Assembly (NCBI GenBank): GCA_040217795.1
Contig: JBEHWK010000032.1
Coordinates: forward strand, 1 to 27,394
DNA length: 27,394 bases
Source: Clostridium_T sp040217795
GTDB taxonomy: Bacteria; Bacillota; Clostridia; Clostridiales; Clostridiaceae
Direction: 5' to 3'
Made by a program: the position numbers and the translations under genes
Notes under the pieces: generated by a model
What the model was told of the DNA's origin: nothing
The model's database searches: none
Seen by the model: only the letters and a program-made list of their open reading frames with translations
Shown: piece after piece, positions 14,437 through 22,129 of the stretch
Numbering within the stretch: the first letter of the stretch is position 1
Layout of the letters: every line of letters starts with the position of its first letter

Positions 14437-15533
14437 TTATACTCACCTTCTTTCAGATATCCTTCCACTAATATATCATTTCCGACCATTCTGCACTGAA
14501 GGTTATTAAGAACGAATGCATCCTTGAGGTTCTCTATTCCGTCACCCTCAACAGATGTCTTCGCATCCTTTCCTCCTATTATCTTAGGAGCAATATAATA
14601 TTGCACCTTATCAACTATATTTTCCCTTAATGCTGAATAGTTAAGACTTCCTCCGCCTTCCAGCAGAATACTGTCTATTTTTTCTCTGCCTAATTCTTTC
14701 ATAAGGGCCTTAAGGGACACCCTTCCTTTATTCTGCGGCAGCACGAGTATTTTAACTCCCTTGCTTCTCAGTGCTTCAATCTTTTCTGACGATGCTTTTT
14801 CAGTAGTTGCTATTATGCACTGAGATCCTTCATGGACATCAAGAACCTTTGCATTGGAAGGAATCCTTAAGGTACTGTCCACCACTATCCTGACAGGATT
14901 TCTTCCTCCCGGAATCCTGCATGTCAGAAGGGGATCATCCTTAATTACCGTATCTGCTCCAACCATTATTCCTGAAAGCTTGTTTCTCAGTCTTTGTACT
15001 TCTGCCCTGGCTTCTTCTCCGGTTATCCACTTTGATTCCCCGCTGCTGGTTGCTATCTTGCCGTCGAGACTGATTCCGGATTTTAAAACTACAAAGGGTT
15101 CACAAGTAACAATAAATTTATTAAATACTTCATTAAGCTTTTTACATTCATCCTCAAGTATTCCCACTTGCACTTCTATCCCCAGCTGTTTTAACTTTTC
15201 AATACTTTTGCCTGCAACTAAAGGGTTTGGATCCTTCTGACCTATGACAACCCTGGAAAATTTGTTTCTGATTAATGCATCTACACAAGGGGGAGTTTTT
15301 CCATGATGGTGGCATGGCTCAAGGGTTACGTAAATTTCTGCTCCTTTCACAGGTCTGGAGGCATTTGCAATTGCGTTAACCTCTGCATGTGGACCTCCGC
15401 AATACTCATGGTATCCTTCTCCTATTATCTCTCCATCCTTTACTATCACAGCCCCTACCATAGGATTGGGATTAACTCTTCCTTCTCCTTTTTTGGCAAG
15501 TTCCAGGGCTCTTCTCATATAAAGTTCTTCCAT
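14421..15533 (-). CDS. ribD: Bifunctional diaminohydroxyphosphoribosylaminopyrimidine deaminase/reductase
   Basis: RibD deaminates and then reduces the pyrimidine intermediate of riboflavin synthesis. The 370-residue protein has an N-terminal zinc deaminase domain (1-145) with HAE (His49, Glu51) and PCHHHGKTPPC (Cys74, Cys83), and a C-terminal reductase domain (about 150-360) with SLDGKIA and LLEGGGSLN. Both halves look intact. AGGAGGG precedes the ATG by 5 bases. It is the first gene of the operon and lies directly behind the FMN riboswitch. Confidence 0.98.
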   Translation of the reverse strand: MEELYMRRALELAKKGEGRVNPNPMVGAVIVKDGEIIGEGYHEYCGGPHAEVNAIANASRPVKGAEIYVTLEPCHHHGKTPPCVDALIRNKFSRVVIGQKDPNPLVAGKSIEKLKQLGIEVQVGILEDECKKLNEVFNKFIVTCEPFVVLKSGISLDGKIATSSGESKWITGEEARAEVQRLRNKLSGIMVGADTVIKDDPLLTCRIPGGRNPVRIVVDSTLRIPSNAKVLDVHEGSQCIIATTEKASSEKIEALRSKGVKILVLPQNKGRVSLKALMKELGREKIDSILLEGGGSLNYSALRENIVDKVQYYIAPKIIGGKDAKTSVEGDGIENLKDAFVLNNLQCRMVGNDILVEGYLKEGEYNCLPE

Positions 15534-15584
15534 AGGTGCCCTCCTTTCTTATGTATCTCACTATCTATATAATTTTACCTTAAT

Positions 15585-15621
15585 ACAAAAAAATAAACTC
15601 TAAAATCTTATGATTTCAGAG
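15585..15621 (-). terminator. Riboswitch-controlled terminator in the rib leader
   Basis: On the minus strand CTCTGAAATC-ATAA-GATTTTAGAG is a 10-bp stem (one G-U pair) with a 4-base loop, followed by TTTATTTTTTTG. It lies between the FMN aptamer and ribD. Upstream, TTATGATTT (minus strand, 15653-15661) is a perfect 9-base complement of AAATCATAA in the 5' arm and loop of this stem (15608-15616). The two pairings exclude each other, giving an antiterminator/terminator switch. Confidence 0.88.
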
Positions 15622-15685
15622 CTCTGCATTCATCAAAGTAAGGCCTATTTATAAATCATAAACAGACTTCCCTTTTCTTTCACCA

Positions 15686-15792
15686 ATCTTCTTTCATCCA
15701 GACTTTACTGTCGGCTTCGGAATCTAACCGAATCTGCTAAAATAGCTCGCGGGCTTTACCGCCGGTAGGGAATTTCACCCTGCCCTGAAGAT
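15686..15792 (-). ncRNA. FMN riboswitch (RFN element)
   Basis: The minus strand carries the conserved RFN segments in order: ATCTTCAGGGCAGGGTG, CCCTACCGGCGGT, AGCCCGCGAGC, AGATTCGGTTAGATTCCG, then CCGACAGT and AGTCTGGATGAAAGAAGAT. The P1 helix is closed by ATCTTC (15787-15792) and GAAGAT (15686-15691). It binds FMN and lowers ribD-E-B-H transcription when flavin is plentiful, through the terminator at 15585-15621. Confidence 0.97.
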
Positions 15793-15812
15793 ACATATAA
15801 TTTTATACTAAA

Positions 15813-15841
15813 AATATATATCATACGCCATGAATTGTCAA
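15813..15841 (-). promoter_or_regulatory. Promoter of the riboflavin operon
   Basis: On the minus strand TTGACA (15836-15841, perfect) and TATATT (15813-15818) are separated by 17 bases, placing the transcription start about 15 bases before the FMN aptamer. Confidence 0.85.
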
Positions 15842-15845
15842 CAAA

Positions 15846-15971
15846 TTAACCAAGTGGTGTAAAACCGCAATATCCTGTTTTATCACATCTATCTTTCATT
15901 TCCTCCCATTTGCTATTTTCCTTGACGGTTCCACCATCAGAAGTTGAATATCTTTGTTGAATCCGGGAAAA
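15846..15971 (-). pseudogene. Possible C-terminal fragment of a lost protein
   Basis: An open frame of 41 codons without an obvious start codon for its full length ends with TAA just before the rib promoter. Its end reads as normal protein (SDGGTVKENSKWEEMKDRC, then DKTGYCGFTPLG). An internal ATG with GGGAGG close upstream would give a 17-residue peptide. I do not recognise a family. It may be the tail of a decayed gene, or chance. Confidence 0.25.
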
Positions 15972-16040
15972 CTAAGTCTGTTATTGTAATTTTAAATCTT
16001 TATTTAAATAGCAAAAGAATTTTCATGAGGGAAAAAGAAA

Positions 16041-16724
16041 ATGAGTAAAAAAATTAAATTTGTTCTGATATTAATAATTATCTTTTCTATACTTTTCTCA
16101 ACAGCAGCCTCTGCAGGCAACTTCACCAATTCTTACAGCGCAAACTTGCTATATGTCCGTAAAAAGGCTAAAGAATATGCCGAAGCCTATGCCGGATATC
16201 CCGGAAACAATGCATACTATAACTACCTGAAAAGCGGTGGTGACTGCACAAATTTTGTCTCACAAGTACTGAGAGCCGGAGGCCTGCCCATGATTGGCTA
16301 TCCTGATTATTCCAATATCAGTTCATGGTACTATTATGGAAGCAATCCCCCTCAGCGTTCATATTCCTGGACCGGAGTCAACCAATTTATGCAGCATTGG
16401 GCTAATTACAACAACATAGGATATAACAGAGCATACAGTTTTAAGATCTACTCCCTGACTGAAGCTTTGACTGATTCCACTTATTATGAAATATATAAAA
16501 ATCTTTTTGAAGGTGATGTCATCCAATACAAAGGCATCGGAGGGATAAATCATTCTCAAGTTGTGCATAAATACGACTCAACTGATTTGTACATGGCTCA
16601 GCATGGTACTGGTCCCTCCAGATTCATGGAAAACGTAAAGCTGAGAGATTACCTTGTATGGGTTAATTCACAGTTTAAGGATGTTACTCTGTATACAATA
16701 AAAATTAAAAAAGCGGCAACTTAA
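16041..16724 (+). CDS. Secreted Amidase_6-domain protein
   Basis: This 227-residue protein has a signal peptide (hydrophobic 7-20, likely cut after AASA near residue 25) followed by one Amidase_6 domain. The domain is shown by an AxxYAxxYAG start, NNAYYNYLKSGGDCTNFVSQ with probable nucleophile Cys69, and INHSQVV with probable His171. Proteins of this family are papain-fold cysteine amidases or peptidases thought to act on the cell wall; few are characterised. GAGGGA lies upstream of the ATG. The next gene follows after 19 bases and is also secreted, so the two are probably co-transcribed. A larger relative with an added M15 domain is encoded at 22159-24093. Confidence 0.85.
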   Translation: MSKKIKFVLILIIIFSILFSTAASAGNFTNSYSANLLYVRKKAKEYAEAYAGYPGNNAYYNYLKSGGDCTNFVSQVLRAGGLPMIGYPDYSNISSWYYYGSNPPQRSYSWTGVNQFMQHWANYNNIGYNRAYSFKIYSLTEALTDSTYYEIYKNLFEGDVIQYKGIGGINHSQVVHKYDSTDLYMAQHGTGPSRFMENVKLRDYLVWVNSQFKDVTLYTIKIKKAAT

Positions 16725-16743
16725 AATTAAATGGAGGAATTTT

Positions 16744-17274
16744 ATGATAAAATCAAGAATTATTGCTTTGGCTTCATTGATTATTTTTACTTTTGTCACC
16801 ATCAGCACGGCAGCTTATTCTAAAAACTTTTCTGTTCTTATAAATAATGACTTCATTGAGAAAATGAAAAAGGAATTCGATAATGAGCACACCAGGCTTT
16901 TAAATGATAATATTCCTGTTACTGAGGATGAAATAAATGCCAGCGCTGACGCAGGGGATAAATTGAAAGATAACGGCATTCAAATACAAAAACTTGAAAA
17001 AAAAGCACGAACTGAAGGTGTAGCTGTGGTTCCTTCAAAAGATCAGATACTTTCCCAGATTGACCTGGGAATTTCAGTACTGGAAGAAAGTATTGAAAAC
17101 TTTATAACAAACAACCCTGGCAAAAACGGTTCGGAATCTCTTAATGTCAGAAAAGAATCTAATGTGGATAACTTAAATACTCTTAAACAGCTGAAAAGTG
17201 ATCTAGCTGAAAATAGAATAAGCCTTGAAGATGCCTGGAATAGAATTCTGGAAATAAGAGACGGGAAAAAGTAA
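16744..17274 (+). CDS. Secreted protein of unknown function
   Basis: I do not recognise this 176-residue protein. It has a signal peptide (hydrophobic 5-22, likely cut near TAAYS) and a hydrophilic, mostly helical body with charged stretches: KMKKEFDNEHTRLL (about 41-54), KLEKKARTEG (about 83-92), and LNTLKQLKSDLAENRISLED near the C-terminus. No cysteine, lipobox or catalytic motif is visible. GGAGG precedes the ATG. It sits 19 bases after the Amidase_6 gene, so a role with that enzyme at the cell surface (partner, inhibitor or substrate-binding protein) is an inference from position only. Confidence 0.75.
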   Translation: MIKSRIIALASLIIFTFVTISTAAYSKNFSVLINNDFIEKMKKEFDNEHTRLLNDNIPVTEDEINASADAGDKLKDNGIQIQKLEKKARTEGVAVVPSKDQILSQIDLGISVLEESIENFITNNPGKNGSESLNVRKESNVDNLNTLKQLKSDLAENRISLEDAWNRILEIRDGKK

Positions 17275-17387
17275 GTCTTTATAAAGATTAATAGATATAA
17301 TTTCTATCGGCGGAACCAATCCAAGAGATTTTTGTGTGAAATTTTTATTTTAATAATAGAATTTATATAAATTTAGGAGTTGGAAAA

Positions 17388-17915
17388 ATGAATGAAACTT
17401 TAAAAACCATAGAAAACAGACGAAGCATTCGAATCTATAAAACTGAACAGATAAAAAATGAAGAATTAAACTCCATATTAAAAGCCGGAAACCTTGCTCC
17501 CAGTGCCATGAACCAGAAACTGCTGCATTTTTCTGTTGTTCAGAGCAATGAACTTGTAAAGAGAATAAATGACTTTTGTAAGAAAGCCTTAAAAAGAGAT
17601 CAGGATAAGAACTTAAATCTCTTCTATAATGCTCCCTCATTGGTAATTGTCTCCGCTGCTGACAATGCAATTGCACCAGAAATTGATGCTGCTCTGGCTT
17701 TGGGAAATATGTTTCTCGTGGCCCAATCATTGGAGGTAGCTTCCTGTTGGATTCATGCCGTAAGGGCAATCTCCGGTTCAGAAGAGGGAAAAAAACTTCT
17801 TGAAGAACTTAAAATACCTGAAGGCTATTCAGTAGTTGGCTCAGGAATTTTCGGATATGCTGCATCACCTTCCTATAATCCTAGAAAAGAAGGCACTGTA
17901 CACATAATTAAATAA
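17388..17915 (+). CDS. Nitroreductase-family flavoprotein
   Basis: This 175-residue protein is of the FMN-dependent nitroreductase fold. The N-terminal ENRRSIRIYKTEQI segment is the conserved FMN-binding start of the family, followed by LAPSAMNQK and a later SLEVASCWIHAV and GYSVVGSGIFGY pattern typical of the small clostridial members. These enzymes reduce nitro compounds, quinones or flavins with NAD(P)H; the natural substrate is unknown. TAGGAG precedes the ATG. It is followed by a terminator hairpin, so it ends the transcript. Confidence 0.9.
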   Translation: MNETLKTIENRRSIRIYKTEQIKNEELNSILKAGNLAPSAMNQKLLHFSVVQSNELVKRINDFCKKALKRDQDKNLNLFYNAPSLVIVSAADNAIAPEIDAALALGNMFLVAQSLEVASCWIHAVRAISGSEEGKKLLEELKIPEGYSVVGSGIFGYAASPSYNPRKEGTVHIIK

Positions 17916-17953
17916 AAAAATCGCCAAGGCGATTATGAGCCGTCGATTTTTTT
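17914..17953 (+). terminator. Terminator after the nitroreductase gene
   Basis: AAAAAAATCG (17914-17923) pairs with CGATTTTTTT (17944-17953), with a GGC/GCC stem inside. A competing pairing AATCGCC/GGCGATT sits at 17919-17934. The T run completes an intrinsic terminator. Confidence 0.65.
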
Positions 17954-17954
17954 C

Positions 17955-18016
17955 TCGCATCTGCCTTTCCGAATGTATATGAGGAAAATCTGGCAGGCGA
18001 CTATTTTTATTTTTTA
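17955..18016 (+). terminator. Second large hairpin with T-rich tail
   Basis: TCGC, CTGCC and TTTCC (17955-17970) pair with GGAAA, GGCAG and GCGA (17983-18000), with small bulges (AT on one side, ATCT on the other) and a 12-base loop. A tract CTATTTTTATTTTTT follows. It could be a backup terminator or part of a structured RNA. Confidence 0.5.
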
Positions 18017-18108
18017 CTCTTTAGGGATTGTAACTAGACTACGTATAATCGCATTAGCCTTAAGTTATCCACAGCTTTTAAATTTTATAATTTCCTAAAG
18101 AGTAAAAA
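18011..18108. repeat. 15-bp inverted repeat enclosing a consensus DnaA box
   Basis: TTTTTACTCTTTAGG at 18011-18025 and CCTAAAGAGTAAAAA at 18094-18108 are perfect complements 68 bases apart. The interior holds TTATCCACA (18065-18073), identical to the consensus DnaA box. Element size and long matching ends could be a small non-autonomous insertion or an RNA stem; no target duplication is evident. Confidence 0.5.
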
Positions 18109-18111
18109 TTT

Positions 18112-18141
18112 AAAGTGTTGATAACATCCTATCAACACTTT
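18112..18141. terminator. Terminator after the MutS-type gene
   Basis: AAAGTGTTGATA-ACATCC-TATCAACACTTT is a perfect 12-bp stem with a 6-base loop at 18112-18141. On the minus strand TTTAAATTTTT follows; on the plus strand it ends TTTATTTAAG. It lies 30 bases past the end of the minus-strand gene. Confidence 0.8.
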
Positions 18142-18171
18142 ATTTAAGTACATAAATTCATGACACGTTCT

Positions 18172-19749
18172 TTAAATTATTTTTCTAAGCTCCTCCAATG
18201 TTTCGTTAGCCTCTTTAGTAACCTCTTCAGGATATCCTATATACTCCAAAAGCTTAATGGCATTGCTTTTTGTTCCTATTCCTTCTTTGATATGATAATC
18301 AAATATTAATCCCTTTTCCCTGCTTACATCATCTTCAAAATGATAGAAATTATAAATATTATCAAAATATCTTGTTATTTCAATGTCGTGAGTTGAAATA
18401 AGACAAAGAACCTTTTCCTTATTAAAGTAATTTAATAGTGCTCTTGAGGCACTTATTCTTTCCAGAGGATTGGTGCCTCTGAATATTTCATCAATAAAAC
18501 ATACAACATTTTTACCCTTTTCTTGCTCCTGAAGTATGCTTAATATGGCTTTAGCTTCTCCTAAATAGTAGCTTTTCCCCTCTAATATATCTTCCTTTGG
18601 ATTTAAAGAAGTGATTATATGAAATAAATCTCCTTCATATTTCTTTGCTGGACAAGTAAATATAGTCTGAGCAAACAGGCAGTTTATTGCTGTCATCTTT
18701 AAAAATGTGGATTTACCGGACATATTGCTGCCGGTAATTATTGCTCCGGTTTTATTAACCTCTATGGAGTTGGCTACAACATTTTCCACTAGAAGATGAT
18801 ATCCTTCCTCAATTTGTATTTCCTTTTTCCTATTAAATTCCGGTTTTGCATAACAGGGCAAGTCTGCTCTTAAAGCTGTAACAGAACAATAGGTATCTAT
18901 TTCACCAATCAATTTATATCCATCATATAAGTCATTTCTATATACCGGAAGCTTCTTAATAAACTTGTAATATGCCCTTTCCTGAAGTAAGAAAAACAGA
19001 AACACTAAATCCAGTAATGAATCTAAATCTTCACTTTTAGATATAAAAAATATTTCCCTATTTATTGGCTTAATCCTGCCATAAATCCTTTCAGCTCTTT
19101 CCCTGAAATCCTTAAATTCATCATCATCTATTTCCTTAATCTTCTTCAGGGTGCTGATCATCTTTGCTAAATATGGTATGTTGCCAATTTCAAACTTATT
19201 TTCTATATGATAATGTATCTCTATATTTACAAGGTATACCATAGTTGCTGCTATAAGAAATCTTAGATCAATAAAAATAGCCCCTAAAATAAATACAGGG
19301 ATAAGGCTTCCTATCAGCATATATAAAAACTCTTTTATCCTGCTGGGTCTCTTATCCTCCAGAATAAATGACAGAACTTCCCTCTTGCCTTCTCTTCCCA
19401 AATCAAAAAGCAAATAATTCAGCTTATCTCTCAGAGATGTCTTTTCCTTTATCTCATCAATAATTTTATCCCTTTTTTGAAGTTCCCCAACATCAAAGAT
19501 CGGATCAGTAAGGGTATACATAAGCATGGTTTCCCCTGGAGTGCTGTTGGTTCTGTCAACAACTTTGAAGATTTCATCCATGGAAAGATCATCAAAACTT
19601 TGAGCGTTGATGTAGTTTTCTCCCTTTTCCACACCTCTTATAAGCTCACAATCTTCTTTTATCTTCTCCAAATCCCTTTTGGATTTATAACTTTTAGGCC
19701 AATAGGAATTTATAATTCCTAACATCTGTTTTTTATTAAAGCCCAGCAT
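18172..19749 (-). CDS. Membrane-associated MutS-family ATPase
   Basis: This 525-residue protein has the MutS ATPase domain at its C-terminus: Walker A GSNMSGKST (340-348), Walker B VCFIDEIFRGTN (about 416-427), and STHD (452-455). The middle resembles the MutS lever/core helices. The N-terminal mismatch-reading domains of MutS are absent, and residues about 139-175 form two hydrophobic spans (MLIGSLIPVFILGAIFI; FLIAATMVYLVNI), so it may be bound to the membrane. Such short MutS relatives are common in Firmicutes and their function is not established; mismatch repair is unlikely. The frame opens at a TTG at 19764, but GGAGGCGG within it serves the ATG at 19749. It is transcribed alone and convergent with the nitroreductase. 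Confidence 0.85.
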   Translation of the reverse strand: MLGFNKKQMLGIINSYWPKSYKSKRDLEKIKEDCELIRGVEKGENYINAQSFDDLSMDEIFKVVDRTNSTPGETMLMYTLTDPIFDVGELQKRDKIIDEIKEKTSLRDKLNYLLFDLGREGKREVLSFILEDKRPSRIKEFLYMLIGSLIPVFILGAIFIDLRFLIAATMVYLVNIEIHYHIENKFEIGNIPYLAKMISTLKKIKEIDDDEFKDFRERAERIYGRIKPINREIFFISKSEDLDSLLDLVFLFFLLQERAYYKFIKKLPVYRNDLYDGYKLIGEIDTYCSVTALRADLPCYAKPEFNRKKEIQIEEGYHLLVENVVANSIEVNKTGAIITGSNMSGKSTFLKMTAINCLFAQTIFTCPAKKYEGDLFHIITSLNPKEDILEGKSYYLGEAKAILSILQEQEKGKNVVCFIDEIFRGTNPLERISASRALLNYFNKEKVLCLISTHDIEITRYFDNIYNFYHFEDDVSREKGLIFDYHIKEGIGTKSNAIKLLEYIGYPEEVTKEANETLEELRKII

Positions 19750-19839
19750 TGAAACCGCCTCCAAATTTACAATAATATCTATTATATCACACTAAATGTA
19801 AATTATGGATAACCCCACTATATTGTTAGAAACATATAT

Positions 19840-21168
19840 TTATCCTTCTAAATTTCTTTTCTTGCAGCTTTTTATAATTTCCCTTATGAAGTCTAAGTTT
19901 GAAAAGAAATGAATATGCCCATAAGCCCCCAGAGCATTGTTTTTCACATATCCGCATGTCCACTCCTTTATTTCCCCGGTGTATCCAATTTTTCTGAGCT
20001 TATATACAGTTTTCTCACTGCAAACTACCTTTGACTTATGGAATTCATGAGAATTAATCTTCAAATCTTTCTTAACCAGTGCATTACTGCTTACTTCTAT
20101 GCTGTTATAACCAAAGTTGTTCAGGGTGTTTGTCATGCTGGAGATTCCATTGAAAAAACCCACCATTTCTTCCCCTTCAATAGATTTCATCAAATACATA
20201 AGCCCCCCGCATTCAGCGTAACAAGGGGTACCTTTTTGAAGTTCCCCATATAGGCTCTCCCGAAAACTTTTATTGCCTGACAGCTCCTTCCTGAATACCT
20301 CTGGATATCCTCCCCCCAGATATATTAGATCAAGGTTTTCAGGAATCCTTTTATCCTTAAGAGGCGAGAAATAAATTACTTCTCCCGCCTCCTCCAATAA
20401 TTCAATGTTCTCCCTATAGTAAAATGAAAAGGCTGTATCCATGGCAACACCTATCCTAAGCCCCTCATCATCAATATGGTAGTTGTCTCCGAATCTTTCT
20501 GTTTCTTTCATGAACTCTGAAATTGAATCTACATCAACATTTTCTTGTATTAAATCTGCTGTAATATCTATCTTTTCCTGTAAATCCTCCACCTCTTCAC
20601 TTTGAACCAGTCCTAAATGCCTGGATTTCAAAGCAATCCGTTCATCCCTGGGCATGAACCCTAAAACCTTTATGTTTAACTTTTCTTCTATCAGTTTTTT
20701 AAGTAAATCATAGTATGATTTACTTATGTTGTTTAGTACTATCCCCTTAAAATCACAGTCTGAAAAATCCAGTATCCCTTTCAATTCTGCAATCAATGTA
20801 AGGCTTGATGCTTTAGGTGAGATTAAAAGTATTATTGGCAGTCCCAATATTTTAGAAATATGTGCTGTGGAGCCTTCTAAAGTGCTTCCTGTTCCGTCAT
20901 AAACCCCCATGACTCCCTCCACTATTCCTATTTCTTCTGTACCTCTTCCATATACAGCCTTTACTCCCTCTTCTCCCTGCAGGAAAACATCCAGGTTTCT
21001 GGATGGCTTCCCTGTTACTTTTTTATGAAATGCTCCATCGATATAATCAGGCCCTACCTTGTAGCCATCTATTCCATATCCTTTTCTTTTAAACAAATTC
21101 ATTAATCCCAGTGTAAAAGTGGTTTTTCCTCCTCCTGATGAATTTGACGCAATTATTACAGATCTCAT
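19840..21168 (-). CDS. cbiA: Cobyrinate a,c-diamide synthase
   Basis: CbiA amidates the a and c side chains of cobyrinate using glutamine and ATP, an early step toward cobalamin. The protein (442 residues) starts with a P-loop (NSSGGGKTTF, 8-17), has DGYKVGPDYIDG in the synthetase domain, YLGGGYPEVF, and a class I glutamine amidotransferase domain with GTPCYAECGG (nucleophile Cys320) and a C-terminal GHIHFFSN. An open frame begins eight codons earlier at GTG, but AGGAGA within it serves the ATG at 21168. It follows cbiK by about 33 bases, forming a two-gene unit. The rest of the corrin pathway is not in the window. Confidence 0.95.
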   Translation of the reverse strand: MRSVIIASNSSGGGKTTFTLGLMNLFKRKGYGIDGYKVGPDYIDGAFHKKVTGKPSRNLDVFLQGEEGVKAVYGRGTEEIGIVEGVMGVYDGTGSTLEGSTAHISKILGLPIILLISPKASSLTLIAELKGILDFSDCDFKGIVLNNISKSYYDLLKKLIEEKLNIKVLGFMPRDERIALKSRHLGLVQSEEVEDLQEKIDITADLIQENVDVDSISEFMKETERFGDNYHIDDEGLRIGVAMDTAFSFYYRENIELLEEAGEVIYFSPLKDKRIPENLDLIYLGGGYPEVFRKELSGNKSFRESLYGELQKGTPCYAECGGLMYLMKSIEGEEMVGFFNGISSMTNTLNNFGYNSIEVSSNALVKKDLKINSHEFHKSKVVCSEKTVYKLRKIGYTGEIKEWTCGYVKNNALGAYGHIHFFSNLDFIREIIKSCKKRNLEG

Positions 21169-21201
21169 TATAATTCTCCTTTTAACTGACACTTATTACT
21201 T

Positions 21202-22014
21202 TTAATTTTTATCCAAGACTAAATTTCTCCCGTTTAAAGTATCCCTTAAATGGTTCATATAAATATTTCTTATCTCCTTATACTCACCAAGTCCAACGCA
21301 GATTTCAAGGACGAAAATCCCCTCTGACTTAAGCCTTGAAGCCCAGGAACCGCCTTTTTCTGAAAAAATATCATTTCTTGCATGCACTCCAAGCACAAGT
21401 AAAAAAGGAGCTAAAGCAACTTTCTTTATTCCCTTAAACTTTAAATATTTGATTGTATCCTCCATTGAAGGGTATGCCCCAATAAGAGCTATATGAATAT
21501 TTTCATGGCCTAAATCTTTCAGCCTATTTTGAAGGCACTCATAACAGGAATTTCCCGGGTGACTGGTTCCATGCCCTACTAAAATAACATTTTCATCCTT
21601 TGGCAAGTTAATTAAAAGAGCCTCTATCAGATCATCATAATCCTTACAGGCTTCCTTTGAAAAAAAATACATCAACGGACGACCCAACCTTAAGCTTTTA
21701 AACTTATCACTAAAATCTTCCCCTACTTTTTTAATATAGTCAAATTCCTTTCCGGGAATAATATGCAGGGGTTGTATGGTTACATCCTCATATCCCCCCT
21801 CCAATAATTGCTCAAGAGCTTTCTCCGGAGTAAAGATGTCCATATTATGTTCTTTTTTAAGCCTGCTGATTATCTTATGGGATGTGAAAGCACTCATTAC
21901 CTTATATTCATCCCCATATTTTTCTGCAACTTCTCTTTCAATAGGCTTTATATTTTTTTCTATGGCATCGATACAGGATGTTCCGTAACTTACAACTATA
22001 ATAGCTTTATTCAT
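21202..22014 (-). CDS. cbiK: Anaerobic sirohydrochlorin cobaltochelatase
   Basis: CbiK inserts cobalt into sirohydrochlorin, the first committed step of anaerobic cobalamin synthesis. The 270-residue protein begins NKAIIVVSYGTSC, and has PLHIIPGKE (Glu90), VGHGTSHPGN (His148) and LLVLGVHARND (His211), matching the metal-binding residues of Salmonella CbiK (Glu89, His145, His207 from memory). The frame runs 20 codons further up to a TTG, but that stretch contains the GGGGGG ribosome site for the ATG at 22014. No signal peptide remains with this start. It leads the cbiK-cbiA unit. I see no cobalamin riboswitch upstream. Confidence 0.95.
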   Translation of the reverse strand: MNKAIIVVSYGTSCIDAIEKNIKPIEREVAEKYGDEYKVMSAFTSHKIISRLKKEHNMDIFTPEKALEQLLEGGYEDVTIQPLHIIPGKEFDYIKKVGEDFSDKFKSLRLGRPLMYFFSKEACKDYDDLIEALLINLPKDENVILVGHGTSHPGNSCYECLQNRLKDLGHENIHIALIGAYPSMEDTIKYLKFKGIKKVALAPFLLVLGVHARNDIFSEKGGSWASRLKSEGIFVLEICVGLGEYKEIRNIYMNHLRDTLNGRNLVLDKN

Positions 22015-22054
22015 TAGTGTCTTCCCCCCACTGAAATAAACAATAAGTAAACCT

Positions 22055-22071
22055 AAAAGCAGCCTTCTGCT
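22055..22071 (-). terminator. Possible small leader hairpin before cbiK
   Basis: On the minus strand AGCAG-AAGG-CTGCT is followed by TTTAGGTTT, between the promoter and the cbiK start. It is a weak stem and may be a leaky attenuator or have no role. Confidence 0.3.
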
Positions 22072-22129
22072 CAAATGTCAAAAGGCCACAAAAAATAATT
22101 AAATTAAAATATTCCTGCTTTTTGTAAAA

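Noticed and set aside
17275..17387. Possible coding remnant (frame reading IISIGGTNPRDF)
   Set aside because: About 18 codons with no start and no family I can name; too short to support.
18065..18073. Replication origin suggested by a perfect DnaA box
   Set aside because: Only one box, no dnaA or dnaN nearby and no AT-rich unwinding array beside a box cluster. Kept only as part of the inverted-repeat finding.
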